Source: Terriglobia bacterium
GTDB taxonomy: Bacteria > Acidobacteriota > Terriglobia > Bryobacterales > Bryobacteraceae
Direction of reading: 5' to 3'
NCBI GenBank assembly: GCA_020073345.1
Contig: JAIQFI010000009.1
Coordinates: 1-64,000 of the forward strand
DNA length: 64,000 nt
Under the pieces are notes generated by a model. It searched no databases, was not told where the DNA came from, and worked only from the letters and a program-made list of their open reading frames with translations. Below are positions 52,013 through 60,521 of this stretch, one piece after another. The translations under genes were made by a program, and so were the position numbers. Position 1 is the stretch's first letter; each line of letters starts with the position of its first letter.

Positions 52013-53532
52013 TCTGGCTTCTGACTCCTGTACCCAAATGATCGAAGAACCTCTCGCGCCGTTTCTCGATCGTCAAAATGAACCGTCCGATCCTTCAGGA
52101 CCTGATACGTTTCGTGACCCTTCCCCGCGAGCAGTACTACATCGCCCGGTTGGGCCTCCTGGATCGCGACCTGAATCGCCTTGCCGCGGTCGGGTTCAGC
52201 AACATGCCGGGTATCGAAACGCCGCAAGCCCACCATCGCGTCATTCATGATCGACAACGGATCCTCGGAACGGGGATTATCCGACGTCAGCACGACAAAA
52301 TCGCTCAGCTCGGCGGCGGCCATGCCCATCAGGGGTCGCTTGGCTCGGTCGCGATCGCCACCACAACCGAACAGGGTGATCACTTTCCCTTTGGATAGAC
52401 TGCGTGCGGTTTGGATCGCGTTGCGCAGTGCGTCGTCGGTGTGGGCGTAATCCACGGCCACCAGGAAGGACTGCCCCAGGTCGACGGGCTCGAACCGGCC
52501 CGGAACGGCGCGGCAAGCGGCAACCGAGCCCGCCATCGCTTCCAGATCCAAGCCATAGCTCAAGCCAGCGCCCAGCGCGGCCAGAATATTCGACACGTTC
52601 ACACGCCCCAACAACGGTGATTCCACCTTCACACGGCGCCCAGACTCTTCCCCTATGAAACCCTTCCAGGTCACATCGAAAGCCAAACCGGTGAACCCGG
52701 AGACGATATTCTCCGCGCGCAAGCCGGCTTTATCCGTGAGACCGTACCAGATAGTGCGCGAGCCTGAATCTTCAGGCTCCATGGTTTTAGACACCGGATC
52801 GTCGGCATTCAGCACGGCCCATCGAGGACCGGGTTGGCCGGGAGGCACGAACAGACGCCGCTTGGCGGCGCCGTACTCTTCCATGGTCCCGTGAAAGTCC
52901 AAGTGGTCGCGAGTCAAATTGGTGAACACGGCGGTATGAAACCGGAATCCATGGACCCGGCCCAGCGCCAAAGCGTGAGAAGAGACCTCGGTGATCAAAT
53001 GGGTGCCGCCGCGCGCCTCCAGCTCCGAGACGAAACGCATCACGTCGAGCGATTCGGGCGTGGTGTTCGGCGATGGCCGGGCTTCATCCGCCAGCCGGTA
53101 TTCGATGGTCCCGAGGAGCCCCGTAATCTTGCCGGCGGCCCGCAGAAGGGTCTCGATCAGGTACGCGGTCGTGGTCTTGCCGTTGGTCCCGGTGATTCCG
53201 GTAAAAAGGACGCGCTCATCGGGGTGATGATAGAAATTGCGTGCCGCGATGGCCAGCGCCCGGCGGCCGTGTTCGACTTGGATCCATGCTCCCAATGCGC
53301 CCGAAAACTCGGCAGGCTTAGGCAGTTCACTGGCTACGGCCAGTGCACCCCGGGCCACAGCGTCTTGCGCAAATTGGCGGCCGTCGACACGGGACCCGGC
53401 GAACGCAAAAAACACGAAACCCTTCTCCACCCGCCGCGAATCATATTCAAGACCAGTCACTTCCAGATCGGCCAGCGCCGGCGCAAGCGCTTCGCGGAGC
53501 ACTACACCCGTCAGCACCTGGCTGAGCTTCAT
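52009..53532 (-). CDS. murE: UDP-N-acetylmuramoyl-tripeptide ligase MurE, meso-diaminopimelate type
   Basis: A 507-residue Mur ligase. ATP loop GITGTNGKTTTAYL. The motif SDNPRSEDP marks the meso-diaminopimelate specificity loop (DNPR), against the lysine-type motif. KGHETYQVL near the C-terminus is also family-typical. The wall is therefore DAP-type. It overlaps ftsI by 4 bases. Confidence 0.97.
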   Translation of the reverse strand: MKLSQVLTGVVLREALAPALADLEVTGLEYDSRRVEKGFVFFAFAGSRVDGRQFAQDAVARGALAVASELPKPAEFSGALGAWIQVEHGRRALAIAARNFYHHPDERVLFTGITGTNGKTTTAYLIETLLRAAGKITGLLGTIEYRLADEARPSPNTTPESLDVMRFVSELEARGGTHLITEVSSHALALGRVHGFRFHTAVFTNLTRDHLDFHGTMEEYGAAKRRLFVPPGQPGPRWAVLNADDPVSKTMEPEDSGSRTIWYGLTDKAGLRAENIVSGFTGLAFDVTWKGFIGEESGRRVKVESPLLGRVNVSNILAALGAGLSYGLDLEAMAGSVAACRAVPGRFEPVDLGQSFLVAVDYAHTDDALRNAIQTARSLSKGKVITLFGCGGDRDRAKRPLMGMAAAELSDFVVLTSDNPRSEDPLSIMNDAMVGLRRFDTRHVAEPDRGKAIQVAIQEAQPGDVVLLAGKGHETYQVLKDRTVHFDDRETAREVLRSFGYRSQKPE

Positions 53533-55697
53533 CGTCCGAATTGAACCCGGATCAATGCACGGGGACGCACAGGGGTTCCGGCTGGCGGATCCTGGCTGCG
53601 CACCAACCCGCTACCGTACACCTCTACTTGGAAACCGGCTGCGGCCGATTCCTCCAGCACCGATCGCAACGACTTTCCCGAGAAATCCGGTGCACTTCGG
53701 ATTCCCTGCGTCTTCGCGCTCGCGGTCAAAAGAGGCTGCCGGTCTGCATCCAAAAGCGGCTGCCTGCCTTCGTCCAAAAAAGGCCGCCGGTCCGGGAGAG
53801 ACGTCTCGGCCGAAGCCGAAGCGTCCTCCCGAACCGGCGGCGGAGTGACGGAGGATACAGATCGTTGTCCGGGCGGCGAGAACAGCCCCGCCCTGGATGA
53901 ATCTTTAGATAGATCTTTTGGCGAATCGCCTTGCGACTTACCCGCAAGCAAATCGCCTGCAGCGGCGCCGGACGCGCCATCCGGGAGATCCTTGGGAACA
54001 CCGAGCATCCGCAGCGCGTCCATGGCCACCTCACGGAAAACCGGCGCGGCCACCGGCCCGCCATAACCGGCCGAGCCGCCGCTGGTGTGGTTCAGCGTCA
54101 CGGCGATCACGATTTGCGGATTCGCTACCGGCGCGAACCCCAGGAAGCTCGCGTTGTAGTTGTGTGTGTAGACATGCGCCTTGGCGTCGTAGATCTGGGC
54201 CGATCCGGTCTTGCCGCCCGAAGTATAACCCTTCAGATTCGCGTGGCCGCGGCCGGTGCCGCGCAACACCACGCCCTCCATCATCTGGCGCATGGTGATG
54301 GCGGTCTCCGGACGCAGGATCCGCACCGGCTGCTCGGACAGAATTTGATGCACCAGTTGGCCAGGCTTTTGGCGGGCGATGACCAGCCGGGGCTTCACCT
54401 TCATGCCACCGTTGGCGATCGCCGCTCCCGCCACGGCCAGTTGCAGTGACGTCACGCTGACTTCGTGGCCCATGGCCAACGAGCCGATCGAGCTCGGCAT
54501 CCACTGCTTCACGTCCCGCAGGTTGCCACCCGACTCGCCCGCCAGCTCAATTCCGGTCTTCTGGCCGAATCCGAACAGCCTCTGGTATTTGTAGAGCGGC
54601 CGCTCGCCGGTCTTCAGGGCGATTTGAATCGCGCCGATATTGCTCGATTTCGCCAGCACGTCGGCCACGCTTAGCGTGGAGTAGCGATGGTCATCGTGAA
54701 TCACGCGGCCATACAGGTTGATGCTTCCATTGCCGCAGTTGATCAGCGAATCGGGCGTCAGATTAGTGGATTCCAACGCGGCCGAAAGCGTGACCACTTT
54801 GAACACGCTGCCGGGTTCAAACGGAGTGGATATGGCCAGATTGCTGCGCGCGGCCGGATCCTCGCCGGGCCCAGCCGGACGGTTGGGATCGTAACGTGGA
54901 TAATTCGCCATGGCCAGAATGTCGCCGGTGTAAGGATTGATCGCGACGATGGAGCCGGTGCGCGCGTGACTGGAGGCGATGGCTTTGTCCAGTTGCCGCT
55001 CCGCTTCATATTGCAGATTGGGATCGATACTCAGCGTAAGATCGGACCCGGCTTCGGGAGCCCGCGTCACGAAAGACTCGTAAGGCATCTGCCGGACGTC
55101 GGTCAAGACGCGCGCCGAGCCCGGACGGCCGGCCAGATCCTCTTCAAAGGACGACTCAATCCCGGCGCTGCCGCGCTCCGCGTCGCTGCCATCCACGTAG
55201 CCGATGGATCCCACCACATGCGATGCCAGCGTTCCGTGCGGATAGAAGCGGCGGAGTTCGGTGCGGAACTCGACGTAGGGGAGCTTCTTGCCGCGCAGGC
55301 GTTCGGCCGGTTTGGCGTCCAGCTTGCGCGCCACCCACATGAAGTGACTGCCGCGCGACTGGTATGCCCGGAGCCGCTGCAAAAGCTGGGACCGGTCCAG
55401 GTCCAGAGCGCGCGCCAGGAGATCGGCGGCGATCTTGAGGTCCGGAATTTTCTGCGGATCAACCGCGACTGAGTCGGCCGGCAGGGTCTTCGCCAGCGGC
55501 TGCCCGGTACGATCCAGGATGGACCCGCGCAGAGCCTGCACTTCTTCGGTTCTCTGCTGTTGCTGTTCAGCCAGACGAAGCAATTCGTCGTGCCGGATTA
55601 CCTGCAGCCAGACCAGCCGCCCGAAAATAAGGCCCGCCCAGGCGAGCAGCGCCCACAGCAACCACTGAAGACGCTGGGTGGTGGGTGGGAGGGGCAT
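53529..55697 (-). CDS. ftsI: septal peptidoglycan transpeptidase FtsI (PBP3) with PASTA domain
   Basis: A 722-residue class B penicillin-binding protein: N-terminal membrane anchor (about 12-33), dimerisation domain, transpeptidase with S297-x-x-K300 (PGSVFK), SSN at 351-353 and KTGS at 496-499. A Ser/Pro-rich linker (about 575-665) leads to a single C-terminal PASTA domain (PDFSGKSLRSVLEESAAAGF). E. coli FtsI lacks PASTA; such domains bind muropeptides or lipid II. It cross-links septal peptidoglycan with FtsW. Confidence 0.95.
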   Translation of the reverse strand: MPLPPTTQRLQWLLWALLAWAGLIFGRLVWLQVIRHDELLRLAEQQQQRTEEVQALRGSILDRTGQPLAKTLPADSVAVDPQKIPDLKIAADLLARALDLDRSQLLQRLRAYQSRGSHFMWVARKLDAKPAERLRGKKLPYVEFRTELRRFYPHGTLASHVVGSIGYVDGSDAERGSAGIESSFEEDLAGRPGSARVLTDVRQMPYESFVTRAPEAGSDLTLSIDPNLQYEAERQLDKAIASSHARTGSIVAINPYTGDILAMANYPRYDPNRPAGPGEDPAARSNLAISTPFEPGSVFKVVTLSAALESTNLTPDSLINCGNGSINLYGRVIHDDHRYSTLSVADVLAKSSNIGAIQIALKTGERPLYKYQRLFGFGQKTGIELAGESGGNLRDVKQWMPSSIGSLAMGHEVSVTSLQLAVAGAAIANGGMKVKPRLVIARQKPGQLVHQILSEQPVRILRPETAITMRQMMEGVVLRGTGRGHANLKGYTSGGKTGSAQIYDAKAHVYTHNYNASFLGFAPVANPQIVIAVTLNHTSGGSAGYGGPVAAPVFREVAMDALRMLGVPKDLPDGASGAAAGDLLAGKSQGDSPKDLSKDSSRAGLFSPPGQRSVSSVTPPPVREDASASAETSLPDRRPFLDEGRQPLLDADRQPLLTASAKTQGIRSAPDFSGKSLRSVLEESAAAGFQVEVYGSGLVRSQDPPAGTPVRPRALIRVQFGR

Positions 55698-55713
55698 CGC
55701 ACGCGTTCTGGGA

Positions 55714-56271
55714 TTACTTCCCGTTCCTCTCCGCCGGCTGGCCCGCAGACACCGCGGAACTAAGAGGCGCTGAGTTCATTGGCAGGGCCTCCTGCTGTCC
55801 GGCGTTCTGCGCTACCTGCGCGTCCGACTGCCCATCCAGGTACACCACCTTCTGCGACGGCGGATCGACGAACTGCTGGTCGCGCGCCAGCTCCTCCATG
55901 CGGGCCGGCGAAAGCAACTGGGCTTCCTGCAGTTCGAGCGAAGCCTGTTCATTGGCCAGCTTGTGCGCTTCCGCGCGCAGAGTTTGAATCTGATAACCCG
56001 CCAGCAGACTATAGGCGCCGGGAAGCAGCACGGCGATCAGAAGCACGGCCGCCGCCACCACCGAGCCGATCATCTTCCAGCACGCCTCGCGCGCCCGCGG
56101 ATCGGCCGCGCGCACCACGCGGCTATTGTCGATCCGCTTGACGTGAAAAAAAATGTCTTCGTTAGGGAACGGGCGCACCGGCGCACTCGCCTCAACGGTG
56201 TGCGCGGCCGGTCTTGCGGCGTTCATTCCATTCTCAAAAAGCTTGTCTACTACAGTCGCTAGCGTTGCCAT
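55714..56271 (-). CDS. ftsL: FtsL-like cell division protein
   Basis: A 185-residue protein from the ATG at 56271 (MATLATVVDKLFENG); a longer frame to 56394 overlaps rsmH. One membrane segment (about 69-90) is followed by a heptad-like coiled coil (QIQTLRAEAHKLANEQASLE) and a polar tail, the FtsL layout. Sequence conservation in FtsL is low, so the call rests on topology and position between rsmH and ftsI. Confidence 0.8.
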   Translation of the reverse strand: MATLATVVDKLFENGMNAARPAAHTVEASAPVRPFPNEDIFFHVKRIDNSRVVRAADPRAREACWKMIGSVVAAAVLLIAVLLPGAYSLLAGYQIQTLRAEAHKLANEQASLELQEAQLLSPARMEELARDQQFVDPPSQKVVYLDGQSDAQVAQNAGQQEALPMNSAPLSSAVSAGQPAERNGK

Positions 56272-56311
56272 CGTGCCCGACCTGACTCCCTCTCTACAGC
56301 AACCCGATCCT

Positions 56312-57184
56312 TTACAAAAGCTCCAGCGCGCGAAGCTTGGCGCTTCGTGACGGCGGGTTGTCCCGGATTTCCTCTTCCGCAGGCCGAACGACATGGCGCG
56401 TGAGCAGCCGTGCCTGACCGGCTTTCGCCAGGGCCTGAAAACTGTGCTTGACCTTGCGGTCCTCGAGCGACATGAAGGTGACGATCACCGCGCGTCCGCC
56501 CGGCTTCACCAGCCTGGGAATCGATTCGAGCAGCGCGTCCAGCTCCTCCAGTTCGCGATTGACCGCGATGCGCAGAGCCATGAACGTGCGCGTCGCGGGA
56601 TGAATCTTTTCCGTGCGGGGCACGACCTCTTCGATCAGCTTGGCCAACTGACCGGTCGTCTTGATGGGACGTGCCCGCACGATTGCTCTGGCTATTCTTC
56701 GGCTCCTCCTTTCCTCGCCCAACCCGAAGATCAGGTCGGCGAGCTCCTTCTCGGACTCGAAATTTACAATGTCCGCGGCGGTCCCCGGAATATCGCGCCC
56801 CATGCGCATATCCAAGGGACCATCCGCCATCAGTGAGAAACCCCTCCCACCGTCTGTAAGCTGGTAGCGCGAAACACCCAGGTCTGCGAGCAGTCCGTCC
56901 AGTTGTGAAACCCCTTCCGCCGTCAGCCTCTCTCCCAGCTTGGAAAACAAACTCTGATGAAAACGAATCCGGGATGAAACGTCTGCTGTGCTGATCTTGG
57001 CCAGCTCCAGACTTTCTCGATCCCGGTCGCACGCCAGCACCCGGCCGCTGCCACCCAGTTCTGCCAACTGGCGCGCGATGGCTCCGGTATGCCCTCCTAA
57101 ACCCGCGGTTGCGTCCAGATACACCCCGTCCGGCTTGAGCGCCAGGTATTCCAGGCACTCGCTGAGCATGACCGGCGTATGCAT
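56312..57184 (-). CDS. rsmH: 16S rRNA cytosine-1402 N4 methyltransferase
   Basis: A 290-residue SAM-dependent enzyme (MraW). MHTPVMLSECLEYLALKPDG, DATAGLGGHTGAIA and the C-terminal FMSLEDRKVKHSFQ with an RPAEEEIRDNPPSRSAKLRA tail are typical. It follows mraZ by 27 bases. Confidence 0.97.
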   Translation of the reverse strand: MHTPVMLSECLEYLALKPDGVYLDATAGLGGHTGAIARQLAELGGSGRVLACDRDRESLELAKISTADVSSRIRFHQSLFSKLGERLTAEGVSQLDGLLADLGVSRYQLTDGGRGFSLMADGPLDMRMGRDIPGTAADIVNFESEKELADLIFGLGEERRSRRIARAIVRARPIKTTGQLAKLIEEVVPRTEKIHPATRTFMALRIAVNRELEELDALLESIPRLVKPGGRAVIVTFMSLEDRKVKHSFQALAKAGQARLLTRHVVRPAEEEIRDNPPSRSAKLRALELL

Positions 57185-57211
57185 ACATAACCGCTACTTG
57201 AACGCTTTCCT

Positions 57212-57694
57212 TTATTTCAAACCCAGCTTTTCGAGCGTCTTCAGATCCTCGGACATGTTGGCTTGCGCCAGCTGCATACGCTCGTCGTAAATCTTTTTGC
57301 TGACCACGTTGATCCGGCCGTGATACACGTCCAGCCAGACCGGCTGTTTTTCCAGATCGAGGATCTCGCGCAGCTTTGCCGGCAGAAGGACGCGTCCCGA
57401 CTTGTCGATCTCCGCGTCGCCGCCGTAAACCTTCGCCAGAAACGCCAGCCGCTCGGCTGCCCCCGCGTTCTCCCCGGAACTTTGGAACAGAGCTTCGTTG
57501 ACTTTCCACACCGCGATCGGGTAGATTCGAGCCTGACGCTGATCCAGCGTGGTGATAAAAACTTTGGTGACCTTGAGCGCTTCCAGATACTCCAGAAACT
57601 CCGCCGGGAGTTTCAGACGGCCCTTTTCGTCGACGCTCGCCTGCGCGATCGAATGGGGAGGCTCCGCCGTCGCCAGATTGTTGTACTCGGCCAT
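57212..57694 (-). CDS. mraZ: transcriptional regulator MraZ
   Basis: A 160-residue protein with two SpoVT/AbrB-like domains: VDEKGRLKLPAEFLEYL (about 22-38) and IDKSGRVLLPAKLREIL (about 95-111). MraZ forms ring-shaped oligomers and represses its own operon by binding repeats before its start codon. It is the first gene of the cluster. Confidence 0.95.
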   Translation of the reverse strand: MAEYNNLATAEPPHSIAQASVDEKGRLKLPAEFLEYLEALKVTKVFITTLDQRQARIYPIAVWKVNEALFQSSGENAGAAERLAFLAKVYGGDAEIDKSGRVLLPAKLREILDLEKQPVWLDVYHGRINVVSKKIYDERMQLAQANMSEDLKTLEKLGLK

Positions 57695-57730
57695 TTCGTG
57701 ACACTTTAGCCCACATTAGGCCACTTGAGC
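57691..57730 (-). promoter_or_regulatory. MraZ-box-like repeats at 10-base spacing
   Basis: On the reverse strand the sequence before the mraZ ATG reads AAGTGG, ATGTGG, AAGTGT and finally the start region AAATGG, each exactly 10 bases after the last. MraZ of E. coli binds TGGGN repeats with the same 10-base period. There is no clear Shine-Dalgarno sequence, so the repeats occupy the ribosome-entry region too. Confidence 0.6.
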
Positions 57731-57733
57731 GAG

Positions 57734-57760
57734 TTTATACCGGCTTCTTGCTGATTGCAA
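57734..57760 (-). promoter_or_regulatory. promoter of the division and cell wall cluster
   Basis: TTGCAA at 57755-57760 and TATAAA at 57734-57739 on the reverse strand, with a 15-base spacer (16 if CTTGCA is taken as the -35). The start site would be near 57727, at the first MraZ-box-like repeat. Confidence 0.45.
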
Positions 57761-57830
57761 GAGATTTGTTGTCCCGATTTGAATACGCTTTTTATTCGCC
57801 CGCGTTCGCCTTACTGGGCGATTCGGACGA

Positions 57831-60506
57831 TCAGTGCTTGAGCGCCGACTGCCAGTTCAGGACCATGGTGAACTCCTGCCGGGAATTGTTCTGCGCGGGG
57901 ATGGTGACCAGAAACCGCTGTAAATCGTGCGTTGCGTCCATGCGGGCCCCGGGTGTAGCTCCGCCCAACGCCAAAACATTGGTTGGTAGCTGGAACAGCT
58001 GCTTGGGCTGGCTCGATTGGAATGCCGCACCCGGCGTGACATCCACCGACATGATGGCTCCGTCCGCACTGATGAATACGAGTTCCTTACCGTCCGAGCG
58101 CCACCGGGCCATGCCAAGGGTTCCTCTGGATACCATCCATTTCCCCGAAACCGACGATGACCCCGACTTCACGCCCGGATTGAAGGCCTGAACGTAAATC
58201 TCTTGCTTTCCGGATTCGTCGGAAATGTATGCGATCCACCTGCCATCGGGAGATACGTACCCGCCGAGTTCCGCTGCGGGCGTCTGGATAACCGGAATGG
58301 CCTGGCGATCCGTGGAGGTGCCCGGTCCAACCGGCAGCGCAAAAATATCCGCCTTTGCGGGTGGATTGGACGTCTGAAAAAGGACATAGCGTCCGTCATG
58401 CGTCCAGTCTGTAAGCGCGAGGCCGGCCGCGAAAGTCGACTTATACAGCAGTTCCTCATTGCCGGAGCCATTGGATGCCTTGCGATAGATTCCCCAGACG
58501 CCTCCGCGCTGGGATTGCCAGATTACCTGACTCCCATCAGCAGACCACAAGGCATTCCCATCTGTGCCCGGATCGAAGGTAAGCCGGTTGCTGGCCCCCG
58601 TGGAAAGATCCACGACCCAGACGTCTGCATTATTCTGCGAATCGGTACGAACCAGCGTGGCCCGCTTGCCATCGGGGGAGACTTTCACGGTTGAAGAGCG
58701 CGACGGCTCGGCTGCAGAAAGAGCAGGTTTCCCTGCCCGATCGAACCAGGAGAGTTGCAGGTTTAGGCCGGCTGCTCCCGTAGTTCCGGTCCGGTATGCC
58801 AAAGCGCCGTTTTCCGATGCCGAGAAATATCCCAGGCCCTGGATAGAGGCAACTTGTTCCGCAATCGGTGTCGCTTCGCCCGCGAGTTGGAGACGCCCGG
58901 CGTCGAAGGGTTGGGCGAACAGCGTGCCGTCACGGAGAAAGACGATACGCCCGGCGCTCGAATCCGGAGTAGCCGCGTAAACGGGTTGGAACCCATTGTC
59001 CATCAGGCGCTGCGTACTTTGCTGTTCAGGCTTGACGTCGAGCGCGCCTACATAAAATCCTGGCGCTTCCTTCGGCGAAGCTCGAAGATACAGGAAATGC
59101 CGGCCGTCCGGCAGAAATGCCGGAAATGCGTAGCTGTTGCCTTGTCCTGCTGGAATCACCGCAGAAGGCGTACCACCGGCGGCCGAAACACGCACGAGGG
59201 CTCCGCTTTTTCTGAAAACAATCACGCCCTCGCGATTCCAGGCTCCCCCCACCACCTGATCGGGCGCGTCGCACAGCACCACCGCCGGCCCCCCGGCCGT
59301 GTCGATCTTCTTGAGTTTTCCATCGGCCTGGTAAGCGATAAAGCGGCTGTCGGGAGACCAAAACAACGACGCCAGAGCCGGACCTGTCTCCGACCCAGGC
59401 AGCGGCTGCGCCGTAAGCGAGTCCATGGACCTGATCCAGATTCGCGGAACCCCGTCCGCACCGCTAGCGGAAAACGCGATTTTTCGGCCGTCCGGGGAGA
59501 TATTGAAAATGCCGACGATCGTGAAGTTGGCGGTCTCCGGCAGCGGAGCCGTGAAACGCACCAGCTCAGCCACAGGCACAGTCTCGCGGAAGTGGATGAA
59601 TGCGAGGATGCCCGCAGCAAGTAACGCGATGCCGCACGCCGCAGGCCAAGCCAGGCGTGCAAGCAACGATCGCGGCGGCGGAGCTGCGATGACGGGAGCA
59701 GAAGAAGATGCCGGAGCTTCCTCCAGCAGCGCCATCGCGTCGCCGATATCGCGCAATCTTTTCTGCGGATCTTTTTCTAGACAGCGCTTCAAGAGACGCT
59801 GCACCTGGACGGGAGCATCCGCCAGCTTGGGCTCCGTGAGCACAACTGCGGCGAGCGTATCGGTGACCGTTTCGCCCATGAACAGGCGCTGCCCGGTGAG
59901 CAGCTCATGCAGGACCACACCAAACGCCCAGATGTCGGCGCGCTTATCCGCCGGCTTGCCCTTGGCCTGTTCGGGCGCCATATAGCCCGCGGTGCCGAGA
60001 ATCATCCCGGCCTGCGTGGCATGCATGCTGATGGTGGGAGACTCTTCGGGATTCCCGCTGGCGGGGGTGAGGGCATTGACTTTGGCCAGACCGAAATCCA
60101 GAACCTTCACCGTTCCGCTCGGCGTAACCTTGATATTGGCGGGCTTCAGGTCGCGATGGACGATCCCTTTTTCGTGCGCAGCCTCGAGCGCGGCGGCGAC
60201 TTGACGGCAGATCTGGAGCGCGTCTTCGAGCGGCATCGGCCCCTTGGGCTCTTCGCCCTCCACCAGCTCCATGACGATGTAGTTGGGGCCGACATCGTAC
60301 AGCGCGCAGATATTCGGGTGGTTGAGCGAAGCCACCACTTTCGCTTCCCGCTCGAAGCGCTCGTTAAACCGTTCGGCGGAGACTTTGATGGCCACGTCGC
60401 GGCCCAGGCGCGGATCGCGGGCGCGGTAGACCTCGCCCATGCCTCCGGCGCCAAGCTGGCTCAGGATTTCATAAGGACCCAGGTTTGTTCCGGAAGCGAG
60501 TGGCAT
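57831..60506 (-). CDS. serine/threonine protein kinase with TolB-like C-terminal domain
   Basis: An 891-residue membrane kinase. Kinase domain (about 12-270): LGAGGMGEVYRARD, VAIKV, HRDLKPANI, DFGLAK and APEQAKG are intact. One membrane segment (about 291-309) follows. The extracytoplasmic half has repeated PD40/WD40-like strands (FNISPDGRKIAFSASG, LFWSPDSRFIAYQADG, VKVSPDGKRATLV, YVSPDGRWIAYISDES) that form a beta-propeller like TolB. It probably senses an envelope ligand. It is the gene just upstream of the mraZ promoter, in the same direction. Confidence 0.95.
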   Translation of the reverse strand: MPLASGTNLGPYEILSQLGAGGMGEVYRARDPRLGRDVAIKVSAERFNERFEREAKVVASLNHPNICALYDVGPNYIVMELVEGEEPKGPMPLEDALQICRQVAAALEAAHEKGIVHRDLKPANIKVTPSGTVKVLDFGLAKVNALTPASGNPEESPTISMHATQAGMILGTAGYMAPEQAKGKPADKRADIWAFGVVLHELLTGQRLFMGETVTDTLAAVVLTEPKLADAPVQVQRLLKRCLEKDPQKRLRDIGDAMALLEEAPASSSAPVIAAPPPRSLLARLAWPAACGIALLAAGILAFIHFRETVPVAELVRFTAPLPETANFTIVGIFNISPDGRKIAFSASGADGVPRIWIRSMDSLTAQPLPGSETGPALASLFWSPDSRFIAYQADGKLKKIDTAGGPAVVLCDAPDQVVGGAWNREGVIVFRKSGALVRVSAAGGTPSAVIPAGQGNSYAFPAFLPDGRHFLYLRASPKEAPGFYVGALDVKPEQQSTQRLMDNGFQPVYAATPDSSAGRIVFLRDGTLFAQPFDAGRLQLAGEATPIAEQVASIQGLGYFSASENGALAYRTGTTGAAGLNLQLSWFDRAGKPALSAAEPSRSSTVKVSPDGKRATLVRTDSQNNADVWVVDLSTGASNRLTFDPGTDGNALWSADGSQVIWQSQRGGVWGIYRKASNGSGNEELLYKSTFAAGLALTDWTHDGRYVLFQTSNPPAKADIFALPVGPGTSTDRQAIPVIQTPAAELGGYVSPDGRWIAYISDESGKQEIYVQAFNPGVKSGSSSVSGKWMVSRGTLGMARWRSDGKELVFISADGAIMSVDVTPGAAFQSSQPKQLFQLPTNVLALGGATPGARMDATHDLQRFLVTIPAQNNSRQEFTMVLNWQSALKH

Positions 60507-60521
60507 AACCCCGTAATTTTA

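Noticed and set aside
56259..57716. A 485-residue reverse-strand frame spanning mraZ and rsmH
   Set aside because: It is an alternate frame of two clearly recognised genes, rich in Arg and Gly with no domain pattern, a usual artefact at high GC.
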